Positions 53,000 through 64,000 of a DNA stretch of 64,000 nucleotides are shown one piece after another. Each line of letters opens with the position of its first letter. The stretch's first letter is position 1. The DNA is from Nannochloris sp. 'desiccata' (lineage: Eukaryota > Chlorophyta > Trebouxiophyceae > Chlorellales > Chlorellaceae): NCBI GenBank assembly GCA_019044685.2, contig JAGTXX020000002.1:682001-746000 (forward strand), in the 5' to 3' direction. The notes beneath the pieces were generated by a model. That model worked only from the letters and a program-made list of their open reading frames with translations, did no database searches and was not told where the DNA came from. Made by a program: the position numbers and the translations under genes.

Positions 53000-54960
53000 T
53001 TACAAACTCTTCTCCCTTGAATTCTCTTCCGCAATGGCATCCAACACAGCCACTGTGCTTTCCTTCTCCTTTATCTCCGCCACAGCTTGTAATTTCGCTT
53101 GTTCTCTATCAGCTACAGGATCATATGCTTTCCCATGCCCTTGCCACCGCTCAAACAAACTTAAAAATTTAGGATTCACCGCCTCTCCATGATAATTGTG
53201 AGCTTGGCCGGCTAATAAATACAAATTATATCTATCCAACTCGACTAAATCCAGTCCAGTAGTATCAGGTAAAAAAATAAGAGTCATAAGAGCGCCCACA
53301 GCTCCAGCTGCAGCAGAAACATAAAATGTATCTTGAGTTGAAATTCTTGAAAATATTTGTGTCGCCATGATTGCGCCTGCTTTGCCAGCGGCAGCTGAGA
53401 TTCCATGGAAGGATGCGCGCACATCTGTAGGAAACACTTCTCCGGCAACTAAAAATGTAACGCAATTTGGGCCCATTTGATTCCAGAAACTCGAAAAGAA
53501 ATATAAAAATTGAAATAATTGAATATAATTTGCAATGAGGGTATCGTAGGCAAGGCCGCATGCAATGAATAACACAAACATCATTCCGAAGCCAATAGCC
53601 ATCATTCTTTTTCTACCGTAATAAGGTTTATCAATAAGGAACGCAGCGGTGAAATATCCACATAAAGAAACGCCACCGTTTAATAAAGTCCATTGATATC
53701 TCACAAAAAGGGATGCTCCGGGTGAGATGACTTCGATAAAGGTTGATTGAAAGAGTTTATTTCCGTAAAAAGCGAGATCGTTAAGAATCCAGGCACCACA
53801 GGTTATCAATAATCGTGACCAGTATCTTTTAAAAATAACAGAATAGAGTTTAGATTTATGGTCGGCTTCACCTTCAATTTCCAATTCTTTATCGGCTGTC
53901 TTCCGTTCAGCTTCCCACACTTTTGATTCTTCTAAAAATAAAAATCTATACGCAGAAACAGCAGCTACAATGACTGTACCGATAATAAATTGAAGTCTCC
54001 ACGTCAACCCAGCATCTTCTGAAGATATTTCTGTGCCCGTAGCGCCCAAAATTGCCATCAAGATGATGATAACAAGCGTATTTATAAAATTTCCCCAGCC
54101 TTGTTGCGTAAAAGTAAGTACAACAACTTCTCCACGTCTTTTCCGTAGCTCAGAATCACCCTCTGCACGTTCTGCAGCAGAACTGCATGCCATAGGGTAC
54201 TCTCCACCCACTCCAAATCCAAAAATAAATAATCCACATAAGAAGACAGCCAGAAAGGCGCTTGCGCTGCCCGCAGCAGAAGAAAGTAGTATTCCTCCAA
54301 TAAGCATAATAGCCATGGTTGTTCTACTACCCCATTTCCTTCCTATCCAATCTGCCATATATCCTAATATCAGCATACCGGCTATTATTCCACAAATTTC
54401 AATGTTGGTATCATTCTGTGCAGCGGTTCTGTTGCAGTCAGCAGGTTCAGCCTTACCAAAGCAATTTGGGTAATCAATTGCCAACAGAGGGGCGATGTTT
54501 CCTATAGCAAAGATAACATACGCTTCAGAAAACATGCCCATACCTGGAAGGGCCCAACTACCCCACCATTTGAAGAATCTAATAAAAACATGTCTAGATT
54601 TTTCTTCCTTGGTTTCAGGGATGGCAAAGTCGTGGTTGTTTGAATGGAGGCGAGATATAGGTACGATATCATTGTCTTCGACAGAATTGAAGGATTTGAA
54701 AGAGTGAGCGACTTCCAGTAAGCCAATTTCTGGAGGAGGAAGTCTTTTCGAGGAAGAGGATGAGGGTAGGTCTCCGTCTGCCGATTGAGAAGATGAAGCT
54801 GCACAAGACAGACATTAGTAAGATGAGAACACAGGAGAGACATCAAGACTCTTTTTTTGAGCTGAGATGCACAGTAGAGAGCGTGATTCGCGTAGGGTGG
54901 GAGCATTTTAATTTTCTGACCTGAGATGGTTGGATTATCGTCAAGATGTTGCGACACCAT
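53000..54960 (-). CDS. Phosphate transporter, MFS/PHS family (PHO84/PHT1-like)
   Basis: Two exons, 54921-54960 and 53000-54798 (intron 122 nt), give 612 residues. Cytosolic N-terminus about 120 residues, then about 12 hydrophobic segments. The PHS signature GGEYPMACSSAAER is in TM4, GYMADWIGRKWGSR is the MFS loop motif, and FGVGGEYP is intact. The second half has LNDLAFYGNKLFQSTF and NQMGPNCVTFLVAGEVFPTD, then VRASFHGISAAAGKAGA. These match the H+/phosphate symporter family (yeast PHO84, plant PHT1). In green algae related proteins take up phosphate at the plasma membrane. Substrate is inferred from family membership. Confidence 0.9.
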
Positions 54961-55400
54961 TGCACCTTACAAACCCGTAGGTTAAATAGATAGACTCAAA
55001 TACGTATGCTTCAATGCATTGGAACCTTTTTGCTGAAATATGACTACGAATTAGCATCAAAGTTTATGCCTTTTTTCTGTTTTTAGAGGAATCTCACAAC
55101 TTTGAAGATGATTCTAGCTATCTAGGGTTTTGTGTTCAGTCTCTGTACTAATCTCAGGGTACTTTTTGAATCTAATTTACAGTGCATCATGAGGATATTC
55201 ATCATCATATTCGTGTATGTCGGCTAAGTAGTTAAATAAAGAGAGGCCCTGTGTTCTTTCGAAACCGCTGCTTGGCCCGAAAGTGTAAAAAGAGCTGACA
55301 CATGGAAATGGGGAGAGGCTGTTTAGCCCCGAAACCAAAGAGAAAATAAAAACAAGAAATGAAAATGAGCAAAAAAAAACGCAAATAACATTCCTGTAAA
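54961..55400. other. Intergenic, tandem
   Basis: 440 bases between the phosphate transporter start and the CBF5 stop. No gene seen. Confidence 0.45.
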
Positions 55401-57034
55401 TTATTCGCTGCTTTCTTTATCTTTCTTCTTCTTTTTCTTCTCCTTCTTTTCAGATTTGGGACTGCCGTCTTCAGCCTCTCTCTTCTTCTCCTTCTTTTCT
55501 TTCTTCTCCTTCTTTTTCTTTTCAGATCCAGGTGTCGCTGCCGCAGTTCCATTCGCTTCTTCTTCAGGCTCGGTCTTCACGGGTGTAGCTCCAGTTTCAG
55601 CCTTTGCAGCTAAAGCAGGAAGCGATCTAAGATACTCCTTGGGCGTCTTTTCATTAGGCCGCCCATGTTTATCCAATAAACCCTCTGCAATCAACTGCTT
55701 CTTTTTCTGAGCCATAGGACCCAGTCCCCACCTTCTAGGGTAAGTATCTCTCTCCATAATAACACGCTTAATCTTTGCTACAACTCCATGATCGCACGTA
55801 GCCAATGTAGAAGTAGTCATCTGAGCGATTCCAATGGCCACTGCTTCACCTTTTGTGGTCATGATAACCACTTCTTCATCAACCTCAATACCAGCTTCAA
55901 ATCTGAGTAAACCAGGTAACATAAGCTTTGCACCATAGCACACTGCGTTAATAGCAGAATCTTTAACTACAAGACGTTTGAAACTGGTAAGAAGTACTTC
56001 CAATGGCATTATGGCACGACGGAGGTAGGTCTCATCTTTGTGGTTATCGTAGACCCATTGAGCATCGAGAAGATCGTGCATAGTAACCATGTTATCACGC
56101 TCGCCAAGAATACCGGAACGAACACGACGAAGCTCTTGCATATGGCCACCAACTCCCAAAAGTAATCCCAAATGAACGCATAACGTTCTGACATAGGTAC
56201 CAGCCTCACAAGAAATCCAGAAAACAGCTAAATGACGGTCTTCGTCGTATTCGTGAAGTTTTGCTTTGTAAATGGTACGGATACGGAGCTGACGTTTGAC
56301 AGCAGAGATCAAAGGAGGGCGCTGAAAGAGAGCGCCGGTGAGCTGTTCGAGAGCACGACCAACCTTGGCTGCACCACCTTCAACAGCGCCGTGGAAACGA
56401 GCAATGCAGACGTATTCTTTACCTGCACCTTGTTGAGATTTTACAAGTCGTGTAGCACGGTCAACACAGACAATGAGGTTGCCTGTGACCTTGGGATCGA
56501 GAGTACCTGAGTGACCAGTCTTTTCAACACGAAGAATGCGTTTAATCCAAGCAACAACTTCGTGAGAGGAAGGGTTGGAAGGTTTATCCAAGTTGGCTAC
56601 ACCGTAGCGAACGTACTCTTGAAGGGGGCGGCGCAGAGGGGTGTGCCCGCAGGGGATAGGCGTGTAATGGCCGGTGCGAACGTGTAATTTATCGTAATTC
56701 TTAAGAAGTAAAGGCCATTTGGAGGTATCTAAGGCAGGAGTGCTTGATTGGGGCTTAATTACCAGCTCTGCATTCATATAAATTTTTAAATAAGAGTGAA
56801 CATAGGTTCTCCAGGGGGAAAAGGCATCTCAAGGTATCACGATTGGTGCAGCATGAGCAAGTTTTAGGGTGCAATTATTTCCTAAAATATCAGTTGATTG
56901 AATAACTGTAGCTGCTGCTGTTGATAACAATTAAATTGCCAAGCATGCACACCCATCATGGTAGATGGAGTCTTGCACTCACCGTCACTGGCACCATCTC
57001 CGCTCTTCTCCTTCTTCTTCTTTCCCTCGCCCAT
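55401..57034 (-). CDS. CBF5: H/ACA snoRNP pseudouridine synthase CBF5 / dyskerin (NAP57)
   Basis: Two exons, 56983-57034 and 55401-56767 (intron 215 nt), give 472 residues. Exon 1 is a basic nuclear-localisation-like start ([17 protein letters not shown]). DKCLD block: [20 protein letters not shown]. TruB-like catalytic region: [18 protein letters not shown] and [19 protein letters not shown], with the catalytic Asp in GTLDP. PUA domain: [21 protein letters not shown] Lys/Glu-rich tail ends the protein. CBF5 modifies rRNA and snRNA guided by H/ACA RNAs and is part of telomerase in animals. Highly conserved and intact. Confidence 0.96.
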
Positions 57035-58010
57035 ATTTTAATATATTCTAAGGTAAGAAGGGCTAATTCCGATTGTAAAGTTTACTGAAGTGTTGAAATC
57101 AATTTGTTTGAAAAATAACGTGGAGTCTGCGTAGGAGCAACCCTGTTAGCCCGCTAATGGGATGCAATTGGAAGTTTAAATGATTGTTAGAATGATCCAC
57201 AAATTGGGTGCAAATGCTTTTTTTGCCGCCGCTGGCTCATTTTGCTGGACTTGTTGCGCCCTGGTTCCGATTTCGCTGGGCACCCACCGATCAGCGCTTG
57301 TTATAATGCTCCTGCCTTGCTTTCGTCTTTAACTTACGCTTGCTCGCATCCTCTGGGCTGCTGGGCCTCGGCATGCTGTCTACTTGGGTGAAAAGCAAAG
57401 TTTAATTAGATCCTAGATCAGATCTTTAAAGAGTGAATTCTTAGCCTGGGCTCTCCAAGATCCTGGAATACTTATATTAAAATATATTCACGTGTTTTGT
57501 TTATAAGATGATGGCATCTGGAAGCTCCCAGGCTTCTGTTTGGAAGGAAGCACTGTTGGCGGTGGCTTGATCGCGCTGCCTGTTCTGCCAAAGACAAATG
57601 TGACTGAACGATGAGCTAGAACAGAGGTAGCTGCCCTATTATATCTATTTCTGATTTAAGTTCCCCTTATTTTGAGCTAATTTTTAGTTATTATCATAAT
57701 GCGTGGATGTAAAAGGCTGTCGTGAGTCTAGGACTACAAAATTTATTTTCGTGCCGCCAAACGAGCTGAGAATCAATCAACCTTTCTAAAATTTCCGGTT
57801 TTGTAGCCAGCTGCTTCTGAAGATGATTTTGCAATCTAGGTTATGCTGCTCTTCCTATACTATCATCCAGATACTATTCATCTGCTGTCAACATTTTTTT
57901 CCCTTGTTTGATTCCATATAACGCTGCTGCAAATTCTTTCGCGAAAAGAAGATACATCAAAATCTATAGTAAAGTTACATATCTAAGCTATTGATCCAAA
58001 GAGACATTAA
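57035..58010. other. Gene-free stretch between CBF5 and eL29
   Basis: 976 bases, the longest stretch without a recognised gene. No long ORF, tRNA or snRNA was identified. Box C-like (gatgatgg, 57507-57514) and box D-like (ctga) strings occur but do not form a convincing snoRNA. A small RNA gene or regulatory DNA is possible. Confidence 0.4.
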
Positions 58011-58400
58011 TTAAGTGACCTTCTTGTTGTGCTTCTGTGCGAACTTCTGGTTACGCAAGAACTTGGGGTCCATACTGCAGAGTAAAGACAAGAATACAGA
58101 GTCAGTCGGGCGGTAAAGTTTAATTGAAAGTTAAAGTTTGGAGCAGTGGCTTCTACAACCTCTTTCTTGGATTTTCTAGCACATTCTAAATCCAAATATT
58201 ATATTTCCCTGATAACTCACCCCTTGCGAGAGGAGTACCTCTGCTTGGTAGGCTTCTTGATGCCATTGCGATGGGCCTTGAAGGACTGGTTATGAGCAGT
58301 ATGATTCTGTAGCAAGGAAAAGAGAGTTATTTATTAGTCTATAATCCTACCATTAGGCCTGATTATAAATCCATCCCCTACATACCTTGGACTTGGCCAT
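58011..58400 (-). CDS. RPL29: 60S ribosomal protein eL29
   Basis: Three exons, 58386-58400, 58221-58306 and 58011-58074 (introns 79 and 146 nt), give 54 residues, too short to be found as one ORF. The product reads MAKSK | [49 protein letters not shown], an almost textbook eL29. All phases agree (phase 0 then phase 2). The first exon encodes just five residues, typical of ribosomal-protein genes. It is divergent from PRMT1. Confidence 0.96.
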
Positions 58401-58812
58401 TTTTCCTAGTTAAATTTCAATTGAAATTTACAAGTTGAGGGAGTTCCTTTAACTCTGGCGCCCACTCTGATGCTTAATACTAAGCTTAGAAAAGGAACCC
58501 TGCTGGAAGAACACCTCCTATTTAAAGCTTACAGAGGAGCCACCGGCAAAATAATTAATGCAGCCGACTTGACCCGGGTGAGAATTCAGTCCAAATTATT
58601 TGTCTTGGAGGCCAAATTTCAGCTTAGACCCTTTCCCAAACCTGACATATACATATATATTTTGAATTATAAATATCTAATTTTCATTTTCGAGCGGTTT
58701 CTCTCTGTTTTTCATCTCCCTCACATACAATTTTGAGCAATCACCATTTTAGATTGGCCTCTTTTCAAATAATATAACCTTTTAGGCAATTAATTAAATT
58801 AACATCATTATC
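58401..58812. promoter_or_regulatory. Divergent 5' region, eL29 / PRMT1
   Basis: 412 bases between divergent starts. An ORF at 58470-58736 (+) has no protein-like composition. Both promoters must lie here. Confidence 0.45.
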
Positions 58813-60049
<1,237 letters not shown>

Positions 60050-60530
60050 AAGAAATGCAAGGAATGAAGTAATAGGGCCCGTTTGAAGGGAAGGCGATGA
60101 AAAAAAGAAATTAAAAAAATAAGAAAGTGAAGTTTTGTCTCAGAAGAGCGAAGAAGCCCATATCGTTAAACTCTCATGAATGTTTGTCTTTTGTTTGAAC
60201 GGATACTACTATGACTGCTTAATAAAATTAATGTGTAAAAAAATGAATACTACTTTGACTATGGTGCCAGAGGGAAGGCAGCGGCTGCAACAGCAGGCAG
60301 CTGGGAGAGGTTGAAAAAGCTGAAGAGAGAAAGAAATAAAGCATGATATAACATTATTTTGAAAATCTATACGCTTTATTATATATAAATACCGCTCTCG
60401 AAACCAAAACTTTCAGTGATCACGCAAACAATTTTCAAATAATTCCTAATATCAATCCGGCACTAGATTTGAAATAAAACGTGTCGGAAATGTCGGGTAA
60501 TCATACAAATATACGCCACGACCTTGCACA
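60050..60530. other. Intergenic, tandem; possible TATA element
   Basis: 481 bases. A TGTAA (atgtgtaaaa, about 60231-60240) after PRMT1 could be a polyadenylation signal. A TATA-like string (ttatatataaatac) near 60378-60392 lies about 140 bases before the next ATG. No gene seen. Confidence 0.4.
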
Positions 60531-63500
60531 ATGAAACTCATTCCTATCCTCCAAGCTGGAGGCCTGAAGAAAGCTTTGGCTCTGGCAGGCATTGGCGTTG
60601 CCGGTGTTGCTTACAAAGGGACGCACCAAGAGGATCCTAATTCTGAGCATAATGAGTTAGATATTGCCATGAAAGACTCCATACGACTCAATTTTGTTAC
60701 GGATCAAGCCAACAGAAAGGTAAAGTAGAATAGAGTTTTCTAGATAACTAGTTTAAATGTTTCCCGCCTCCACGTATTTTTCAAATCTAATTACTCTACA
60801 AATATAATTGTCAGCAGGGTAACAGCGCAGATGAAAAAGAAGACGGCATCATCAATGGAATGCAAGCTACTGTACACAATATAGCACTCATTGTGCGCGC
60901 TATCCAATCAGCATGGGCACACTCTCCTTATGGCTCTTCCTCTCCTTCAGACAAAACCACAAGCAAAGAGGTTCCCTCTATCAACGCCACGAGTACTGAT
61001 CTATCTTCAAAAATATCAGCTGCATTAGCTAGTGTATTATCTGAACTAGCAGTGGAGAGTGATGGCACTGACTCCACCGCGTCTTCTCTACGGAAGCAGC
61101 TTTCTACTTCGTGGGTGGTCAGATGCATACTCACCGCCGCAGCAATGGCACCACCTGATTCAAAAACTTTTGCAGACGCAGCTACTTTTCTAACAGCAGT
61201 CCTCCATCACCCAGACTCTGCAGCAGAGTTATTCTCTCATTCTGGTATACCAAGCCTCGTATTAGAGATCGCAGCAGCATCCCCACAAGTCTATCAAGCT
61301 GCATTGAATGTTTTAAATCAATTACAGCACCCGCTCGCACCAACCTGTCGCGCAGACATCACGCATGTCGCTCATATAGCAGGCCAACTACAACAATCTG
61401 AACCTTTGAGAGTATTATCACTTCGTTTACTACGTATTTGGGCGGAAAGGTCTGTCTCTGCATGCGCAAATATGGCTGAAATCCAACTTGGCACCCGCCT
61501 TGGTGAGATTGCTGGATCCTGTATACCTTCTCAAGAGACCCAAGCACGTGAAGAGACCGTTTTACTTATGTGTGCCTTAGCACGTGATACCCCGGGATCT
61601 TCTCTACGTACCTTGCGTATGGAATCATGGCTGTATCCTTTATTGTGTTTTGCAGCAGATGCGGTGGGTGAAGGGCATCAGTGGTCTCTAGTGGAAGGTT
61701 CCCTTTCTGCATTTAGTGCCTGTGTTCGTCGTGGAATTGAGATTCCTCCACGGTTGTTATCCCGGTCTGTGCTACCTCTTTTACAAAGAATGGCTGATAA
61801 ATCAAGTTCCTTGCCTTTAGGAAATGAGCTTCTCGCTGTGAGAGCGCTGGTGGCAAAGACGGTACTGGCACTCGCTGAGGGCAGTGGAGTCGTTTTATCT
61901 CAGGAAGAAAGAATGTCCTGGGCTGAGGTGATGCTGCGATGGATCACACTAGACATCAATCTTAATACTAAAGATAATAGCAGAACTGAGAAAGTGTGTG
62001 TAGATGCATTGGCAGCGCTCGCTCATCCTCAAGGGGTGGCTGGATTGCAAGTAGCGCACGTGTGGTTGGCTGAAATGATTACATATCTATCAAGAGAGGT
62101 GGAGAAGGCACAAGCCCAGGCTGCAAAAGAATTAGAAATGAAGAAAAAGATGCTGAAAATTAAAAATAAGAAGAGCAGTGGTGTTGCAGCTGGAGCCCAT
62201 CAGAGTGATGGTGGTCAAGGTTTGGATAACTCTACTACTTCTGATTCTTCATTTTACTATGATTGGTATAAACCCTCATATTGGTGGGGTACTACTGCTA
62301 ATAGTAGTAGTAGTACTGCTGACGGAATTCCTGCTAGTACTACCAGTAGTACCAAGGCAAATTTAAAAGATGCAGCGACTGCTGCCTTTGCTGCTCAAGC
62401 AGCCGCCTCCCAACGCCAAAAGCAACACCAACTACCACTCATTGTATCAGAAGAGATTCTTGCAGAGGCTGAAGAGCCTGCAACCGCAGAGCCAATTGTC
62501 GTTCAACAAGCAACTGCCGTGCTTGGACCCACTGCTGCTACCGAGACAAATCATCATTATAGTTCTTCACTATCTAGCAGTAATGGAACATCTACTAATA
62601 CCTCTAGTAGTAGATGGACAGCATGGTTGCCAGCATGGACAAACACAGTGTGGTCTTCTCTTCCGACACTTGGCACGTATGGCTCTTCTACTAGTGATGC
62701 TATTAATAATAGCAGCAGCGGAGATGAAGAATCTGCAAGTGGAAGCAGTCGTTTACGTTCGGATTCAGAGCTTGCTTTGTATATCAATGCCGCTCCAGTT
62801 GGTCCCGCATTCGCTCGTGCAATCGCTCGAGAGCTCGTTGAGGCATCAGGCCGGGTAGGTCACTATTCGGAGCCACCTGCAGACGCTGAAGAAGCCCTCA
62901 GTCCAGCTGCTATGGCTGCATATTCTGCAGTTTCTGCTGCTGTCGATGTCGAAGTCGCTGATAGGGCATTAGCACAAGCACTGAAAGTGCTTAGTGCGAT
63001 GGCGCTGGGTGATGAAAAACGTCGGGGGTGGTTGGTTGGTGCTGGTTTGTTGAAAGTCTTGAGACGAGTAGCAATGGAGAGAGGGAATGATGTTGAGATA
63101 GAAGCTATTTATAGTGCAGCAGCGCAAGCTGCAGGAGAGTCTAATAGTAATGACAGTAGTAAAAGCAAATCTACAGTGGATGCTGCTGCAGCGGCTGCAG
63201 TTGCAAATTGGGAACAACAGCAACAACAAGCATCCTCCTCTTCGAGATCTTCTACGTCCTTACATGACGTTATATACAGTACCCGTTTGGGTCCTTTACG
63301 GCAAGCGATTCGTATGGTTGCACTCGTTTCCGTTGATCTCCCTGGTGCTGCAGCGGTAGCTTGTGACCCCGGTTGGCTACAAGATTTACAAGAATTAACT
63401 GGATCTGACGATTGCAAGGTATCTAGTTGTGCTGCAAAGGCATTATTAAACATAGAATCTGCAGCTGCAGTACATAAACTCATCGGTGATGATAATGAGA

Positions 63501-64000
63501 ATGCTGTGTCTGATGATATTGAAGCAGATATCAGTGCACGGCTGGCATCCGCCCGTGAACAACAACAAAGAGATCAACAACAAGAAGAAGAAGACCTTGC
63601 TTCGACTATAAAATCAGCTTCAACAGCTGCAATACATAAATTACGTCGTCAATTAAATCCTATTCTAAACTCCCTTGGTAATTCTGGCGATTCTGTTGAT
63701 GCAGAAAAATCAATCAAATCGAAACAAGAGCTGCGGTTGGTTCTTCATGACGGTATTCACTTATTTGATCCTTTAGCCCCTCATCACGAAGTATTAGCCC
63801 TTGAAGGCACTGCTACAGATAGCCCAGATGCCCCTTTACTTGATATTGTATTCGTTCATGGGATTCGCGGCGGTGCTTTTGCCACGTGGCGACGAGAAGG
63901 TGTTTTGGAAAGAGGCGCTGCGAGGGATTCTTTAGAAAAAGCAGCCTGTTGGCCAACGTCATGGCTGGTTCCTGACCTAGGACCACGTGTACGACTGATC
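60531..64000 (+). CDS. SERAC1-like alpha/beta-hydrolase with long ARM-like N-terminus, partial at 3' end
   Basis: Exon 1 is 60531-60719; exon 2 runs open from 60818 past the window end (intron 98 nt). 1,124 residues are visible. The start MKLIPILQAGGLKKALALAG is a likely organelle-membrane anchor. It is followed by about 1,000 residues of Ala/Leu-rich helices resembling ARM/HEAT repeats (LFSHSGIPSLVLEIAAA, VCVDALAALAHPQGVAGL, SSCAAKALLNIESAA). Ser/Thr/Gln-rich insertions interrupt them. Near the end, DIVFVHGIRGGAFATWRRE and ACWPTSWLVPDLGPRVRL match the start of the SERAC1 hydrolase domain. Human SERAC1 remodels phosphatidylglycerol at ER-mitochondria contacts. The catalytic Ser lies beyond the window. 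Several short plus-strand ORFs inside are out-of-frame shadows. Confidence 0.88.

Noticed and set aside
56768..56982. Possible C/D-box snoRNA in the CBF5 intron (atgatgg and ctga strings)
   Set aside because: Box C is imperfect, no terminal stem and no box pair at the expected distance could be found.
58470..58736. 88-residue plus-strand ORF between eL29 and PRMT1
   Set aside because: Ends in A/T-rich low-complexity sequence and lies where both promoters must be; no support.

Overview
The window is nuclear DNA of a photosynthetic eukaryote, most likely a green alga (Viridiplantae). The evidence is GT-AG spliceosomal introns plus a set of plastid and plant-type proteins: LIL3, an EGY-type intramembrane protease, plastid-type MinE, KAS II, a plant-type ceramide kinase, a plant-type ZRANB3 helicase/HNH protein, and an aprataxin fused to a polynucleotide-kinase-like domain. 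I cannot name the species. Genes are dense, mostly 0.1-0.6 kb apart, on both strands, with short introns (about 80-300 nt) that sit almost always close to the start codon. Low-complexity tracts (poly-Q, poly-N, poly-E, Gly/Pro-rich) are common in the proteins. | Layout. 1-4.2 kb, minus strand: start of an alpha/beta-hydrolase, EGY protease, mitochondrial dihydrolipoamide dehydrogenase. 4.4-12.7 kb, plus: WDR70 and a ZRANB3-like helicase/nuclease with a frame break. 13.0-19.5 kb, minus: ESCRT-I VPS23, two unidentified tandem genes that share their ends but not their middles, and a DUF866 (CZIB) protein. 19.8-21.2 kb, plus: plastid MinE with a pair of mutually exclusive exons. 21.5-26.6 kb: ankyrin protein (minus), an odd cysteine-rich ORF interrupted by a perfect 20-bp hairpin (plus), and cytosolic leucyl-tRNA synthetase (minus). 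27.2-32.2 kb: kinesin-13, dynein light chain LC8, U1-C. 32.3-41.5 kb: WDR75/UTP17, branchpoint-binding protein SF1 (with a GC-AG intron), ceramide kinase. 42.1-48 kb: PLAC8 protein, a small membrane protein, KAS II (frame break in a T8/A8 tract), LIL3. 48.3-57 kb, minus: threonyl-tRNA synthetase, aprataxin, phosphate transporter, dyskerin/CBF5. 58-64 kb: ribosomal protein eL29 (minus), PRMT1 (plus), and a large SERAC1-like hydrolase running off the end. | Themes. Chloroplast biogenesis and division (EGY, MinE, KAS II, LIL3), RNA processing and ribosome biogenesis (U1-C, SF1, WDR75, CBF5, eL29), DNA repair (ZRANB3, aprataxin), translation (LeuRS, ThrRS) and cytoskeleton (kinesin-13, LC8) are interspersed, as expected of a eukaryotic chromosome; there is no operon logic. 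Nine gene pairs are divergent with short shared 5' regions. | The most interesting observation is in the MinE gene: two consecutive 97-nt exons that encode alternative versions of the same helix-and-strand segment, so that only one can be used at a time. Next come two genes each broken at an A8 tract where A7 would keep frame, a tandem gene pair with conserved termini and unrelated interiors, and a cysteine-rich ORF cut by a perfect palindrome.
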